Notes: generated by a model from the sequence alone, not told the origin. A stretch of 64,000 nucleotides of DNA from Betaproteobacteria bacterium (GCA_016192825.1 JACPTK010000049.1:1-64000), one strand, 5' to 3'. Counted from the first letter of the stretch, positions 43,285 to 52,658 are shown. Translations and numbers: made by a program.

Positions 43285-44721
43285 ATGGCTGACAAGGACG
43301 AAATCCGCCCGAACGTCCACGACAGCCTCCGGCGCGTGAGCGAGCTGCTGCGCAAGCACGAGCTGGTGGAGGGCCTCGTCCATCGCCAGCAGGGCCCGCG
43401 GCAGGAGCTGGTCGAGAACCTCGTGCACAAGCTGCACCTGGTCGAGCTGCAGAAGCTGCTCGACGCGCAGCATCCCGCGGACGTCGCCTACATCCTGGAG
43501 TCGCTGCCCCTCGAGGAGCGCCTCGTGGTGTGGGACCTGGTCAAGGCGGAGCGCGAGGGCGAGATCCTGCTCGAAGTGTCCGACGCCGTGCGCGAGACCC
43601 TGATCGCGAACATGGACGAGCACGAGCTGGTCGCGGCCGCCGAGCAGCTCGACACCGACGAGATCGCCGACCTCGCGCCCGATCTCCCGCGCGAGGTGAT
43701 CCAGGACGTCTTCCGGTCGCTGTCCCCGGAGGAGCGCGAGCAGCTGCGCTCGGCGATGTCCTACCCCGAGGACACGGTGGGCGCGCTGATGGATTTCGAC
43801 ATGATCAGCATCCGCGACGATGTCACGGTCGAAGTGGTCCTGCGCTACCTGCGGCGGCTCGACGAGATGCCGGACCACACCGACCAGCTGTTCGTGGTGG
43901 ACCATGCCGGGAAGCTCAAGGGCCTGCTGCCGGTCAACCGGCTGCTCGTGACGGCCCCCGGCACGCCGGTCGCGACGGTGATGCAGCCGGATTTCTTCAA
44001 GCTCCATCCCCAGGAGAAGGCGCAGGACGCGTCCGGCGCTTTCGAACGCTACGACCTCGTTTCGGCGCCGGTGGTGGATGACGGCGGGAGGCTCGTCGGG
44101 CGGGTCACGGTGAACGCCGTGATGGACTACATCCGCGAGGAAACCGACAGCGACCTGCTCTCGGCGGGGGGGTTGCGCGAGGACGAGGACCTCTTTGCCT
44201 CGGTATGGAGCAGCGTGAGGAACCGCTGGGCGTGGCTCGCCGTGAACCTGGTCACCGCCTTCATCGCCTCGCGCGTGATCGGGTTGTTCGAGGGCTCCAT
44301 CGCGCGGCTGGTCGCGCTTGCCGCGCTCATGCCCATCATCGCGGGCATCAGCGGCAACTCCGGCAATCAGACCATCACCTTCATCGTGCGCGCCCTGGCG
44401 CTGGGCCAGATCACCCCGGAAAACGCACGCAAGCTCTTCGCCAAGGAAATCGGGGTGAGCGCGCTGAACGGCCTGATCTGGGGCGGGGTGGTGGGACTGT
44501 TCGCCTTCCTGATCTACCACAACTGGCAGCTTGGCGTGGTGATGGCCGGCGCCATGATGCTGTCGCTGATGCTGGCCGCCGTGATGGGGGTGGCGATACC
44601 GCTCACCCTGCAGAAGTTCGGACGCGACCCGGCGATCGGCTCGAGCGTGCTGATCACCGCCATCACGGACAGCGGCGGGTTTTTCATCTTCCTCGGTCTG
44701 GCCACCGTTTTTCTGGTTTGA
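43285..44721 (+). CDS. mgtE: MgtE magnesium transporter
   Basis: Mg2+ channel/transporter of 478 residues. The N-terminal cytosolic domain (about 30-150) has LHLVELQKLLDAQHPADVAYILESLP. Two CBS domains follow (about 155-275; VGALMDFDMISIRDDVTV, VVDHAGKLKGLLPVNRLL, APVVDDGGRLVGRVTVNAVMD). Five transmembrane helices occupy about 310-478 with the pore motif ALMPIIAGISGNSGNQT. Length and order are normal. It sits between the toxin and a TPR-GT gene, with no obvious functional link. Confidence 0.94.
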   Translation: MADKDEIRPNVHDSLRRVSELLRKHELVEGLVHRQQGPRQELVENLVHKLHLVELQKLLDAQHPADVAYILESLPLEERLVVWDLVKAEREGEILLEVSDAVRETLIANMDEHELVAAAEQLDTDEIADLAPDLPREVIQDVFRSLSPEEREQLRSAMSYPEDTVGALMDFDMISIRDDVTVEVVLRYLRRLDEMPDHTDQLFVVDHAGKLKGLLPVNRLLVTAPGTPVATVMQPDFFKLHPQEKAQDASGAFERYDLVSAPVVDDGGRLVGRVTVNAVMDYIREETDSDLLSAGGLREDEDLFASVWSSVRNRWAWLAVNLVTAFIASRVIGLFEGSIARLVALAALMPIIAGISGNSGNQTITFIVRALALGQITPENARKLFAKEIGVSALNGLIWGGVVGLFAFLIYHNWQLGVVMAGAMMLSLMLAAVMGVAIPLTLQKFGRDPAIGSSVLITAITDSGGFFIFLGLATVFLV

Positions 44722-44734
44722 CGGCGAGGCCGGA

Positions 44735-46600
44735 ATGATTTCCGTTTCGATGATCGAGCCGACGCTGCAGCAGGCAGCCGACAGTTTTGGCGCCGGCAAC
44801 CATCGCCAGGCGGAGCGACTGTGCGAACAGGTGCTGGAATGCGCTCCGGACCACCCGGACGCGCTGCATTTGCTCGGAATGCTCAGGCTGGCGAGCGGTC
44901 GCGCGGGCGAGGCGATCTCCCCCTTGCAGGAGGCGTTGCGAGCCAATCCGCGCAACCTCAGTGCGCTCGAGGCGTTATCGATCGCGTTCGGCACGGTCGG
45001 CGAGTACCGCAAGGCGGAAATAGTGATCCGGCAGATGCTCGCCGCGGGTGCCGACTTGCCGGTAGTCAGCGCGAGACTCGGAATAACGCTTGCACGTCAG
45101 GGCAAATGGAATGATGCATTGCCGGCCTTCGAAGAGGCCGTGCGCGGTGACCCGCAGCTCGCGGAGGCGCATTACGAGCTCGGAAACGCGCTGCTCGAAC
45201 TGGGGCTCCCGGGGGAGGCGCTGATACGGCTTGAGCGCGCGCTGGCGCTCGAGCCGGGCCATGCCGGTGCGCACAATGCGCTGGGAGTGGCGCTGCGAGC
45301 GCTCGGCCGGACAGACGAGGCTGTTGCTTCGTTTCGGCGGGCACAGGCTCGGGATGGGAATTTCGCGCCCGCGTTTCAAAACCTGGGTATCGCCCTGCTC
45401 GATCAGGGCCGGCTGGAAGAGGCGAGGACGTGCCTGGAGCGCGCCATACAGCTCAAGAACGACAATGCCCCCGCGTACTGCGCGTTGGGAGCAGTGCTTC
45501 AGGAGCAGGGCCGATGGGCTGAGGCGGCCGAGCGCTATGAGCGGGCGCTGGCGCTCGAGCCGGGATTCGCGGGCGCGGAGTACAACCTTGCCCTCGCGCG
45601 GCTGTACCTGAAGCAGTTCGATCGCGCGTGGACGCTGTACGAGCGGCGGCTGGATAGCGAGGGCATCCGCGGACGCCTGAGGAAGGATCTGGCCACCGTG
45701 GACCGGTTTGAGCGGCTATCACGCTGGCAGGGCCCGGGCGAGCGGGGCGCGGGCGGCGTGGCCGTTTGGGGCGAGCAGGGCATAGGCGATCAGCTGTTGT
45801 ATTCGACCTTGATCCCGGATCTCATCGCGGCCGGCGTGCGCTTTGTTTATGAAGTGGATGCCCGTCTGGTCGCGGCCTACGAGCGGGCATTTCCCGGCAG
45901 CCGGTTCGTGAGCATGCGCCATCCGCCCGATGACGCTCTCCTGCGGGCCGAGCGCGTGCTTCTTGCTGGTTCGCTGCCGCGGCTGTTCCGGCGCACGCGG
46001 GAGAGCTTTGCGCGACAGCCGCGCCGCCTGCTCTCGGCGCTGCCGGAGCGGGTGGCCCACTATCGCGGGCGACTCGAGGCGCTCGGTCCGGGTCCGAAGG
46101 TTGCGCTTTCCTGGTACAGCAGGAGGCGTGAAGAATGGCAAACGCCGCGAAAGAGCGTGCCGTTGATGACGTTCGCGCCGCTGCTCGGGGTTCCACGGAT
46201 GCACTTCGTTGACGTGCAGTATGGGGACACAGCTGCCGAGCGGGAGGCAGTGGAAGCCGCAACCGGAGTTCGACTGCTGCGCTTCGAGGGCGTCGATTAC
46301 TTCAACGACCTGGAAGAGGTGCTGGCGATCCTTGAGGCGTGCGATCTCCTCATTACGACAAGCAACGCGACCGCGCATTTTGCGGGGGTGTTGGGCAAGC
46401 GCACGTGGCTGCTGTATCTGGCGGAAAATCCGCCGTTCCATTACTGGGCCCGCGACTGCAGCAATCGCAGCATCTGGTATCCTGCGGTCGAGATTGTTTC
46501 CGCGCCGCATCTCTCCAAGTGGGCGCCGCTGGTCGAGCACGCTGCTGCCAGGCTTGCCCAAAATCAAGCCTGCTTGACGGCTGGCCGCAGCGGCTCGTAA
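44735..46600 (+). CDS. TPR protein with heptosyltransferase-like domain (621 residues)
   Basis: ATG 44735, 13 bases after mgtE. Residues about 5-300 contain eight or nine TPRs (GAGNHRQAERLCEQVLECAPDHPDALHLLGMLRLASG and repeats). The GT-like domain spans about 330-610: VAVWGEQGIGDQLLYSTLIPDLIAAGVRFVYEVD, VALSWYSRRREEWQ, HFVDVQYGDTAAEREAVEAATGVRLLRFE, LLITTSNATAHFAGVLGKRTWLLYLAENPPFHYW. It is clearly the closest local relative of module 1 of the 1145-residue protein, so one arose by duplication of the other. Confidence 0.86.
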   Translation: MISVSMIEPTLQQAADSFGAGNHRQAERLCEQVLECAPDHPDALHLLGMLRLASGRAGEAISPLQEALRANPRNLSALEALSIAFGTVGEYRKAEIVIRQMLAAGADLPVVSARLGITLARQGKWNDALPAFEEAVRGDPQLAEAHYELGNALLELGLPGEALIRLERALALEPGHAGAHNALGVALRALGRTDEAVASFRRAQARDGNFAPAFQNLGIALLDQGRLEEARTCLERAIQLKNDNAPAYCALGAVLQEQGRWAEAAERYERALALEPGFAGAEYNLALARLYLKQFDRAWTLYERRLDSEGIRGRLRKDLATVDRFERLSRWQGPGERGAGGVAVWGEQGIGDQLLYSTLIPDLIAAGVRFVYEVDARLVAAYERAFPGSRFVSMRHPPDDALLRAERVLLAGSLPRLFRRTRESFARQPRRLLSALPERVAHYRGRLEALGPGPKVALSWYSRRREEWQTPRKSVPLMTFAPLLGVPRMHFVDVQYGDTAAEREAVEAATGVRLLRFEGVDYFNDLEEVLAILEACDLLITTSNATAHFAGVLGKRTWLLYLAENPPFHYWARDCSNRSIWYPAVEIVSAPHLSKWAPLVEHAAARLAQNQACLTAGRSGS

Positions 46601-46659
46601 CGGCGCGATTGTTCGAACTCGAGCAGCATCTATCCATTGACCATTGAGAGTTAAGCCGG

Positions 46660-49260
46660 ATGCCCTCAATCTCGCCCGGGCCAGGCGAAAAACTGCAGCA
46701 AGCGGTCGGCTGCTTCCATGCCCACAATCTGGCCGGGACGGAGCGGCTTTGCAGGGAGATTCTCGGCGACGCGCCCGATCATCCCGATGCGCTTCATTTG
46801 CTCGGCGTTGTGCGCCTCATCGGGGGCGACTCGCGCGAAGCGGTGTCTCTCATCGGCCGGGCCCTTCAGGTCAGGCCGCAGGATCCGGCCATGCTCGAGA
46901 ACCTGGGCGTGGCGCATCTCGCGGCGTCGGAAGCCGCGCAGGCGGAAGCCCTATTCCGGAGCGCGCTCGCGCAGGGCGCGTCGCACGCCTTGCTCCATAT
47001 GCGCCTCGGTCTTGCGCTCGCCGCGCAGGGCAGGCACGGGGAAGCGGTCAGCGCTCTGCAGGCGGCGGCCGGGCAGGCGCCCGGCGAGCCGGAGGTTCAT
47101 CTCAACCTGGGCAACACGCTTGCCGAGCTTGGCCAGGCGACGGAGGCACAGGCCTGTTACCACAAGGTGCTGGCATTGCAGCCGGATCACGCGGTGGCGC
47201 GCTTCAACCTCGGCAATCTGTTCAGGCGCACGGGGCGGCTCGGGGAAGCGGAGGCCGCTTTCAGGCAAGCGCTCCTCGCCGCGCCGCGCGATCCCGACAT
47301 CCATAACAACCTGGGGTTGCTGTACGAACAGCAGCGGCGGCTTGAGGAGGCGGAGTCGTGCTTCCGGCAGGCCCTGACGCTCAGCGCCGGTCATTTGCAC
47401 GCCTGGAACAACCTGGGCAACGTGCTGAGGGCGCAGAAGCGGTTGGACGAAGCCGTAGCCTGCTTCGAGCAGGTGCTGTCCGCTGCCCCGGACCATGTCG
47501 ACGCCCAGATCAACCTCGGCAGCGCGAGAGCCGAGCAGGGGCGCTACGCTGAAGCGCAGCCGCTGTACGAAAAGGTGCTGCGCCAGGATCCACGCAGCTT
47601 CGAGGCCCACTACAACCTCGGCGGACTCCTGAAGCTGCAGGGACGGCTGGCGGAGGCGATCGTCCACTACCGGCACGCGCTCGATGCCGACCCGAAGCGG
47701 GCGATGGCGTGGAGCGACCTGGGCGCCGCCTACCGGCAGGCCGGCGACCTGGATTCCGCGGTCGCATGCTTCCGCAAGGCGAGCGAGTTGGATCCGGGAC
47801 ATGCCGACACCGATTATGACCTCGCCGAAACCTTCAAGCTGCAGGGTCGGCTCGACAGTGCGTTGGATTCGTACGGGCGCGCGCTCGCGCTCGATCCAGG
47901 CCATGCCCTGGCGTTGGGCGGACTGGTTCACGTGCGGCAGCACGTTTGCAGGTGGGAAGGAATCGAGGAACTGTGGGCGCGGGTGCGCGCCGGCATCGCA
48001 GCCGGATCCGGCGACATGGTAACGCCTTTCAGCGCGCTGTCCATGCCGACCTCCGCCGCGGAGCAGCTTGCCTGCGCCAGGGCGTGGGCGCGCCGGGAGC
48101 TTGCGCCGGCCATCGCGGCGCGCTCCGGCCTCGGGTTCGACTTCTCGGCGCCGCGCCGGCGCGAGCGGCTGCGCATCGGTTATCTCTCGTGGGGATTCCA
48201 CCGGCACGCGACGGCATACTTGACCGCGGAGCTTTTCGAGCGCCACAACCGGGACCGGTTCGAGGTCTTTGCCTACGCCTACGGGCCCGACGACGCGAGC
48301 GCGATCCGCGCGCGCATCCGCGGCGCTTGCGAGCATTTCGTGGATGTTTCGCGGGACTCCCATACCGGCGCCGCGAGGCGGATTTACGATGACGGCGTGG
48401 ATGTGCTGGTGGATCTCACCGGCCATACGCTGGGCGCGCGCACCCCGATTCTGGCGCTGCGCCCGGCGCCGGTGCAGGTCAACTGGCTCGGCTACCCCGG
48501 CACCCTCGGAACCGATTGCGTGGATTACCTCGTTGCGGACCCTTTCATCGTTCCGGCCGGCCAGGAGGCGTGCTACGCGGAAAAAGTGGTCCGGCTTCCC
48601 GACTGCTATCAGATCACCGATTCCCGGCGTGAAGTCGCCGATCGCGTTCCGACCCGCGAGGAATGCGGGCTTCCCGCGCGAGGGTTCGTGTTCTGCTGCT
48701 TCAATCAGGCCTACAAGATCCTGCCGGAAACATTCCGGCTTTGGATGCGGGTCCTCCGGGCGGTGCCCGGCAGCGTATTGTGGCTGGCCGAGGCGAATCC
48801 GTGGATGGCGGGCAGCCTGAGGCGCGCTGCGAACGAAGGGGGCGTCGCCCCGGAGCGGCTGGTATTCGCTCCGCGCAGGCCGCTGGCCGAATATCTCACC
48901 CAGTACCGGCTGGCCGATCTCGCGCTCGACACCTTCCCCTATACCTCGCATACGACGGCGAGCGACGCGTTATGGATGGGATGTCCGCTGGTGACCCGCG
49001 CGGGGGAAACCTTTGCGTCGCGCGTGGCGGGAAGCATACTGCTCGGCGCGGGGATGCGCGAACTGGTGACGGAAACCCCGGGCGACTGCGAGCGCGTGGT
49101 GGTGGAGCTGGCGACCTCGCCCGGAAAGCTGCTGGATATCCGGCGCAGACTGGCGGAAACCCGCGATACCTGTCCGCTGTTCGATACGCCACGGTTCGTC
49201 AGGAACCTGGAGGACGCCTACGGCGTGATGTTCAACGCATACCTCGACGGAAAGCGATGA
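46660..49260 (+). CDS. TPR O-GlcNAc transferase-like protein (SPINDLY/GT41 family, 866 residues)
   Basis: Residues 1-440 hold about twelve TPRs. The C-terminal GT41 catalytic region starts near 500 (ERLRIGYLSWGFHRHATAYL) and continues with VDVLVDLTGHTLGARTPILALRPAPVQVNWLGYPGTLG, FCCFNQAYKILPETFRLWMRVLR, APRRPLAEYLTQYRLADLALDTFPYTSHTTASDALWMGCPLVT, the UDP-GlcNAc-binding motifs of OGT and SPINDLY. It would add a sugar to Ser/Thr of proteins. It ends the TPR-glycosyltransferase group and lies 60 bases downstream of the 621-residue gene. Confidence 0.9.
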   Translation: MPSISPGPGEKLQQAVGCFHAHNLAGTERLCREILGDAPDHPDALHLLGVVRLIGGDSREAVSLIGRALQVRPQDPAMLENLGVAHLAASEAAQAEALFRSALAQGASHALLHMRLGLALAAQGRHGEAVSALQAAAGQAPGEPEVHLNLGNTLAELGQATEAQACYHKVLALQPDHAVARFNLGNLFRRTGRLGEAEAAFRQALLAAPRDPDIHNNLGLLYEQQRRLEEAESCFRQALTLSAGHLHAWNNLGNVLRAQKRLDEAVACFEQVLSAAPDHVDAQINLGSARAEQGRYAEAQPLYEKVLRQDPRSFEAHYNLGGLLKLQGRLAEAIVHYRHALDADPKRAMAWSDLGAAYRQAGDLDSAVACFRKASELDPGHADTDYDLAETFKLQGRLDSALDSYGRALALDPGHALALGGLVHVRQHVCRWEGIEELWARVRAGIAAGSGDMVTPFSALSMPTSAAEQLACARAWARRELAPAIAARSGLGFDFSAPRRRERLRIGYLSWGFHRHATAYLTAELFERHNRDRFEVFAYAYGPDDASAIRARIRGACEHFVDVSRDSHTGAARRIYDDGVDVLVDLTGHTLGARTPILALRPAPVQVNWLGYPGTLGTDCVDYLVADPFIVPAGQEACYAEKVVRLPDCYQITDSRREVADRVPTREECGLPARGFVFCCFNQAYKILPETFRLWMRVLRAVPGSVLWLAEANPWMAGSLRRAANEGGVAPERLVFAPRRPLAEYLTQYRLADLALDTFPYTSHTTASDALWMGCPLVTRAGETFASRVAGSILLGAGMRELVTETPGDCERVVVELATSPGKLLDIRRRLAETRDTCPLFDTPRFVRNLEDAYGVMFNAYLDGKR

Positions 49261-49350
49261 CGCCCGAATTGGCGGCCAGGGCCCTCGCGCTTCAATCGAA
49301 GGCGGGGAATAGGATGAAACACCCGTTTGTTTACTGGGGAGGAAGCGATC

Positions 49351-49857
49351 GTGAGTGATCACGACGGCCAGATCGCGCAGCAGATCCCGCGGCTGCGGCG
49401 CTACGCGCGTGCGCTGACGGGCGATCGCAGCGCTGCCGACGACCTGGTGCAGGACACGCTGGAGCGGGCGCTTTCCCGCTTTCACCTGTGGCGCCAGGGC
49501 AGCGATCTGCGGGCGTGGCTTTTTACCATCATGCACAACATCTACGTCAACCAGGCCCGCTCGCGGATGCGGCACCCGCACGAGGCGCTCGACGACCCCG
49601 CCGCCGACGCGCTGCACGCGCGCGAGCCGGACTGGGCCGAATTGCGCGATATCGACGACGCGCTGTCGCGCCTGCCGGGCGAGCAGCGCGCGGTGCTGCT
49701 GCTGGTCGGTCTCGAGCAGTTCACCTATGAAGAGGCCGCGCGGGTGCTCGACATACCGCTCGGCACCGTGATGTCGCGCCTGTCGCGCGGGCGCGAGCGG
49801 CTGCGCCTGATACTTGCCGGAGACCCCAGGGCGACGGCATTGAAGGTGGTGAAATGA
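49351..49857 (+). CDS. ECF-type RNA polymerase sigma factor
   Basis: Sigma-70 family regulator of 168 residues. The GTG at 49351 is chosen because GGGGAGGA lies 8 bases upstream. Region 2 is ALTGDRSAADDLVQDTLERALSRFHLWRQGSDLRAWLFTIMHN (about 25-65). Region 4 is LSRLPGEQRAVLLLVGLEQFTYEEAARVLDIPLGTVMSRLSRGRERLR (about 105-152). The ATGA overlap with the next gene pairs it with an anti-sigma factor. The stimulus is unknown. Confidence 0.92.
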   Translation: MSDHDGQIAQQIPRLRRYARALTGDRSAADDLVQDTLERALSRFHLWRQGSDLRAWLFTIMHNIYVNQARSRMRHPHEALDDPAADALHAREPDWAELRDIDDALSRLPGEQRAVLLLVGLEQFTYEEAARVLDIPLGTVMSRLSRGRERLRLILAGDPRATALKVVK

Positions 49858-50609
49858 GCGCGCTGCCCGTCACCGACGCCGAATTGCACGCCTACGTCGA
49901 CGGCGCGCTCCCGCCGGCACGGCTGGCCGCGGTGGAGGCCTATCTTTCCGAGCACCCGGATGATGCAACGCGCATTGCAGCTTATCGGGAGCAAATCGGG
50001 CTGTTGCGCCGGGAGTTCGATCCCGTGCTGGAAGAGCCGGTTCCACGACGGCTCGAGGCGCCGAAGCGGGCCTGGATGCGGCCCGTGCTGCGTTACGCGG
50101 CCGTCGTGGCATGGTTTGCGCTCGGGGCGGTCGTGGGCTGGCAGCTTCACGCCTACAACTCAGGGTGGCGGACCGAATCGTCCACCTGGGCGCGGCGCGC
50201 CGCGATCGCGCACGTGGTCTACAGCCCGGAAGTGCGCCATCCGGTCGAGGTCGGAGCCGACCAGGAGGCGCACCTCGTGGCCTGGCTGTCCAAGCGGCTG
50301 GGCGCGCCGCTCAAGGTGCCGCATCTCGGCAGCCTGGGATACACCCTGGTCGGCGGCAGGTTGCTGCCGGGCGAGCGCGGGCCGGTTGCCCAGTTCATGT
50401 ACCAGGACGGCAGGGGCCAGCGGCTGACGCTCTACGTCCGCGTCAATCCGGACGACAGCCGCGAGACCGCGTTCCGCTTCGCGCAGGAACGGGGCGTCGG
50501 CGTGTTCTACTGGCTCGACCGCAGACTGGGATACGCGCTGTCCGGAGAGGTCGACAAGCCCGAGTTACTGCGCATCGCGACGGCGGTTTATCGCCAGCTC
50601 AATCCCTGA
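49854..50609 (+). CDS. membrane anti-sigma factor
   Basis: Protein of 251 residues overlapping the sigma gene by ATGA. The cytosolic N-terminus (DAELHAYVDGALPPARLAAVEAYLSEHPDDATRIAAYREQIGLLR) is the anti-sigma helical domain, lacking the zinc-binding HxxxCxxC motif. One membrane helix lies at about 83-100 (VLRYAAVVAWFALGAVVGW). The periplasmic C-terminus (about 105-251) resembles the DUF-type sensor domain of betaproteobacterial anti-sigma factors. It would hold the ECF factor until a periplasmic signal. Confidence 0.88.
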   Translation: MSALPVTDAELHAYVDGALPPARLAAVEAYLSEHPDDATRIAAYREQIGLLRREFDPVLEEPVPRRLEAPKRAWMRPVLRYAAVVAWFALGAVVGWQLHAYNSGWRTESSTWARRAAIAHVVYSPEVRHPVEVGADQEAHLVAWLSKRLGAPLKVPHLGSLGYTLVGGRLLPGERGPVAQFMYQDGRGQRLTLYVRVNPDDSRETAFRFAQERGVGVFYWLDRRLGYALSGEVDKPELLRIATAVYRQLNP

Positions 50610-50751
50610 CGAAGCCCGACGCCGCACGGCGCGGGTTCGTCTGCGCGAGTTCGAATGGACGTGATCGCTCAGGCGAGTCGTGGTTCGCGCAGTCGAACGC
50701 CATTCAACTCGCGCTTGCCTTCAGCGGCGGTTCCGAAACCGGTACTAACTA

Positions 50752-50779
50752 ACGGGAACCGGGCTGACCCGGCTCCCGT
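50752..50779. terminator. strong hairpin between convergent genes
   Basis: ACGGGAACCGGG-CTGA-CCCGGCTCCCGT forms a 12-base stem with one mismatch, lying between the anti-sigma gene and the minus-strand Lys-rich peptide gene. There is no T-run on either side, so termination is inferred from position. Confidence 0.55.
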
Positions 50780-50790
50780 GGATGCTCACG

Positions 50791-50844
50791 CTACTTCTTC
50801 TTGGCCTTCTTCTTGGCTGCTTTCTTCGCTCTTTTCTTTGCCAT
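50791..50844 (-). CDS. 17-residue lysine/alanine-rich peptide
   Basis: The frame reads MAKKRAKKAAKKKAKKK and stops. AAAGGAG lies 8 bases before the ATG, a strong ribosome binding site, and a hairpin follows the stop codon. Similar short Lys/Ala-rich proteins resembling the tail of histone H1 or AlgP occur in betaproteobacteria and may bind nucleic acid. It is too short to assign by homology, but the RBS argues it is translated. The rest of 50610-51130 has no other gene I can support. Confidence 0.65.
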   Translation of the reverse strand: MAKKRAKKAAKKKAKKK

Positions 50845-51130
50845 CACGCGTCTCCTTTCAGGTTGACTGAGGCATCGTCTGCGTGCGGTTTGCGCTTCCG
50901 CACCACCATCGCATAGTTCCGGCGATTGGCATCGCTGCGCATCGCACATTTCCGAAAATCTTACGGAAAACTTATGCCTGGTGAGTCCATTCTATGCCAC
51001 GGGGAAAAAAAATTGCAACCCTTTTGTCAATTCCACTTGACGACGGGATATCGCTTGTGTGCTGGCTGCAACATCCGGCGCCGAAAAATCCGCCCGATCG
51101 CGCAGCCATTCAGCCCGATCCCGCGGCGCT

Positions 51131-52372
51131 TCATGGCAACGGCATTTCGCGCGCCATCAGCTCCGAGAGCGCCTCGCGCTCGCGGACGAGATGCGCCTGC
51201 GCGCCGTCGACCATGACTTCCGCGGCGCGCGGGCGGGTGTTGTAGTTGGAGCTCATGCTCATGCCGTAGGCGCCCGCCGTCATGATCGCCAGGAGGTCGC
51301 CTTCGCGCAGCGCGAGGGTGCGCGCGTGGGCGAGAAAATCCCCGCTCTCGCACACCGGGCCGACGATTTCGTAGACCCTGCCGCCGCTTGCGGCAACCAC
51401 CGGCAACACGTCGTGCCACGCGTCGTAGAGCGCCGGCCGCAAGAGGTCGTTCATCGCAGCGTCCACCACCGCGAAATTCCGCTCGCGGCCATGCTTGAGG
51501 TACTCGACGCGGGTGAGCAGCAGCCCGGCGTGGCCGGCGAGCGCACGCCCGGGCTCGAGCAGGAGCTTCACGGCGCGGTTGCCCAGGCGGCCGGCCAGGG
51601 CTCGGGCGTAGTCCGCCACCGCCGGCGGCGACTCGTCGCGGTAGCGGATGCCGAGGCCGCCGCCGATGTCGACATGCGTCAGAGTGATGCCCTCGGCCTG
51701 CAAGCGGTCGGCGAGTCCAAGCATGCGGTCGAGCGCGGACACGAATGGCGCCAGTTCCGTAAGCTGCGAGCCGATGTGGCAACCGACTCCGGCAACCGTA
51801 AGGTGGCGCATCGTGCGGGCGCGCCGGTACAGATCGAGCGCATCCTCGTAGGCAATGCCGAACTTGTTCTGCTTCAGACCGGTCGCGATGTAGGGATGGG
51901 TGCGGGGGTCCACGTCCGGGTTGACACGCAGGCTCACCGCCGCGGTCTTCCCGGCCTGCGCCGCCACGGCCTCCAGTCGCGCGAGCTCGCTTTCGGACTC
52001 GACGTTGAAGCACAGGATGTCTGCTGACAGCGCCTGGCGCATCTCCCCGGCGGACTTGCCGACGCCGGAGAACACGACCTTGCGCGGATCGCCGCCGGCG
52101 GCGAGCACCCGTGCCAGCTCGCCCCCGGACACGATGTCGAACCCGCTGCCCAGCCGGGCGAGCAGGTTGAGCACCGCGAGCGTGGAATTTGCCTTCACCG
52201 CGTAACAGACCAGGTGGTCGCGGCCGGCGAACGCGTCGTCGAAGGCGCGCCAGGATTCCGTCAGCGCGGCGCGCGAGTAGACGTAGCACGGCGTGCCGTA
52301 GCGCTCCGCGATCCGGGAGAGCGGCACGGACTCGGCGTGAAGCTCGTTGTTCCTGTAATCGAAGGGATTCAC
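51131..52372 (-). CDS. lysA: diaminopimelate decarboxylase
   Basis: PLP-dependent fold-type III decarboxylase of 413 residues that makes L-lysine from meso-diaminopimelate. GTG at 52372 gives the normal N-terminus NPFDYRNNELHAESVPL. PLP lysine is in VCYAVKANSTLAV (about 58). HIGSQLTEL, DIGGGLGIRY, ILLEPGRALAG-type loop, GPVCESGDFLA and GAYGMSMSSNYNTRPRAAEV are all present. The start overlaps the lptM stop as GTGA, so the two are translationally coupled. Confidence 0.94.
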   Translation of the reverse strand: MNPFDYRNNELHAESVPLSRIAERYGTPCYVYSRAALTESWRAFDDAFAGRDHLVCYAVKANSTLAVLNLLARLGSGFDIVSGGELARVLAAGGDPRKVVFSGVGKSAGEMRQALSADILCFNVESESELARLEAVAAQAGKTAAVSLRVNPDVDPRTHPYIATGLKQNKFGIAYEDALDLYRRARTMRHLTVAGVGCHIGSQLTELAPFVSALDRMLGLADRLQAEGITLTHVDIGGGLGIRYRDESPPAVADYARALAGRLGNRAVKLLLEPGRALAGHAGLLLTRVEYLKHGRERNFAVVDAAMNDLLRPALYDAWHDVLPVVAASGGRVYEIVGPVCESGDFLAHARTLALREGDLLAIMTAGAYGMSMSSNYNTRPRAAEVMVDGAQAHLVREREALSELMAREMPLP

Positions 52373-52521
52373 GCGTCCGGTTTTTTTTCTTCCGAACGGG
52401 ATGCCGGCGGAGTTGCGGGCTTCTGCGCTTCCGGCTTCGTCTTCGGCAGGTACAGGGGACCCTTGTAGCCGCATCCCGCGAGCAGCGCGGCGGCAAGCAA
52501 AAGTGTCAGTGTGGCGCGCAC
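52369..52521 (-). CDS. lptM: LptM-type small lipoprotein (YifL)
   Basis: Short protein of 50 residues starting at GTG 52521: MRATLTLLLAAALLAGCGYK. The lipobox LLAGC places the lipidated Cys at residue 16, followed by GYKGPLYLPK, the conserved LptM/YifL motif, then a Pro/Lys-rich tail ending EEKKPDA. LptM assists maturation of the LPS translocon LptDE in the outer membrane. The gene directly precedes lysA with a GTGA overlap, a conserved arrangement. Confidence 0.9.
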   Translation of the reverse strand: MRATLTLLLAAALLAGCGYKGPLYLPKTKPEAQKPATPPASRSEEKKPDA

Positions 52522-52607
52522 GGACGGGATGGTAAGCGGTTAGCGGCAGGCCGTAAACGGGGAGCGGATAAGGGTACGGGATGCGCGATGCAGGATTGAC
52601 CCCCTAC

Positions 52608-52649
<42 letters not shown>

Positions 52650-52658
52650 GCCTCGGGC

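Noticed and set aside
49301-49345. ECF-type promoter (GGGGAATA ... CGTTTG) before the sigma gene
   Set aside because: Spacing between the candidate boxes is about 12 bases, too short for an ECF promoter, and alternatives are equally weak.
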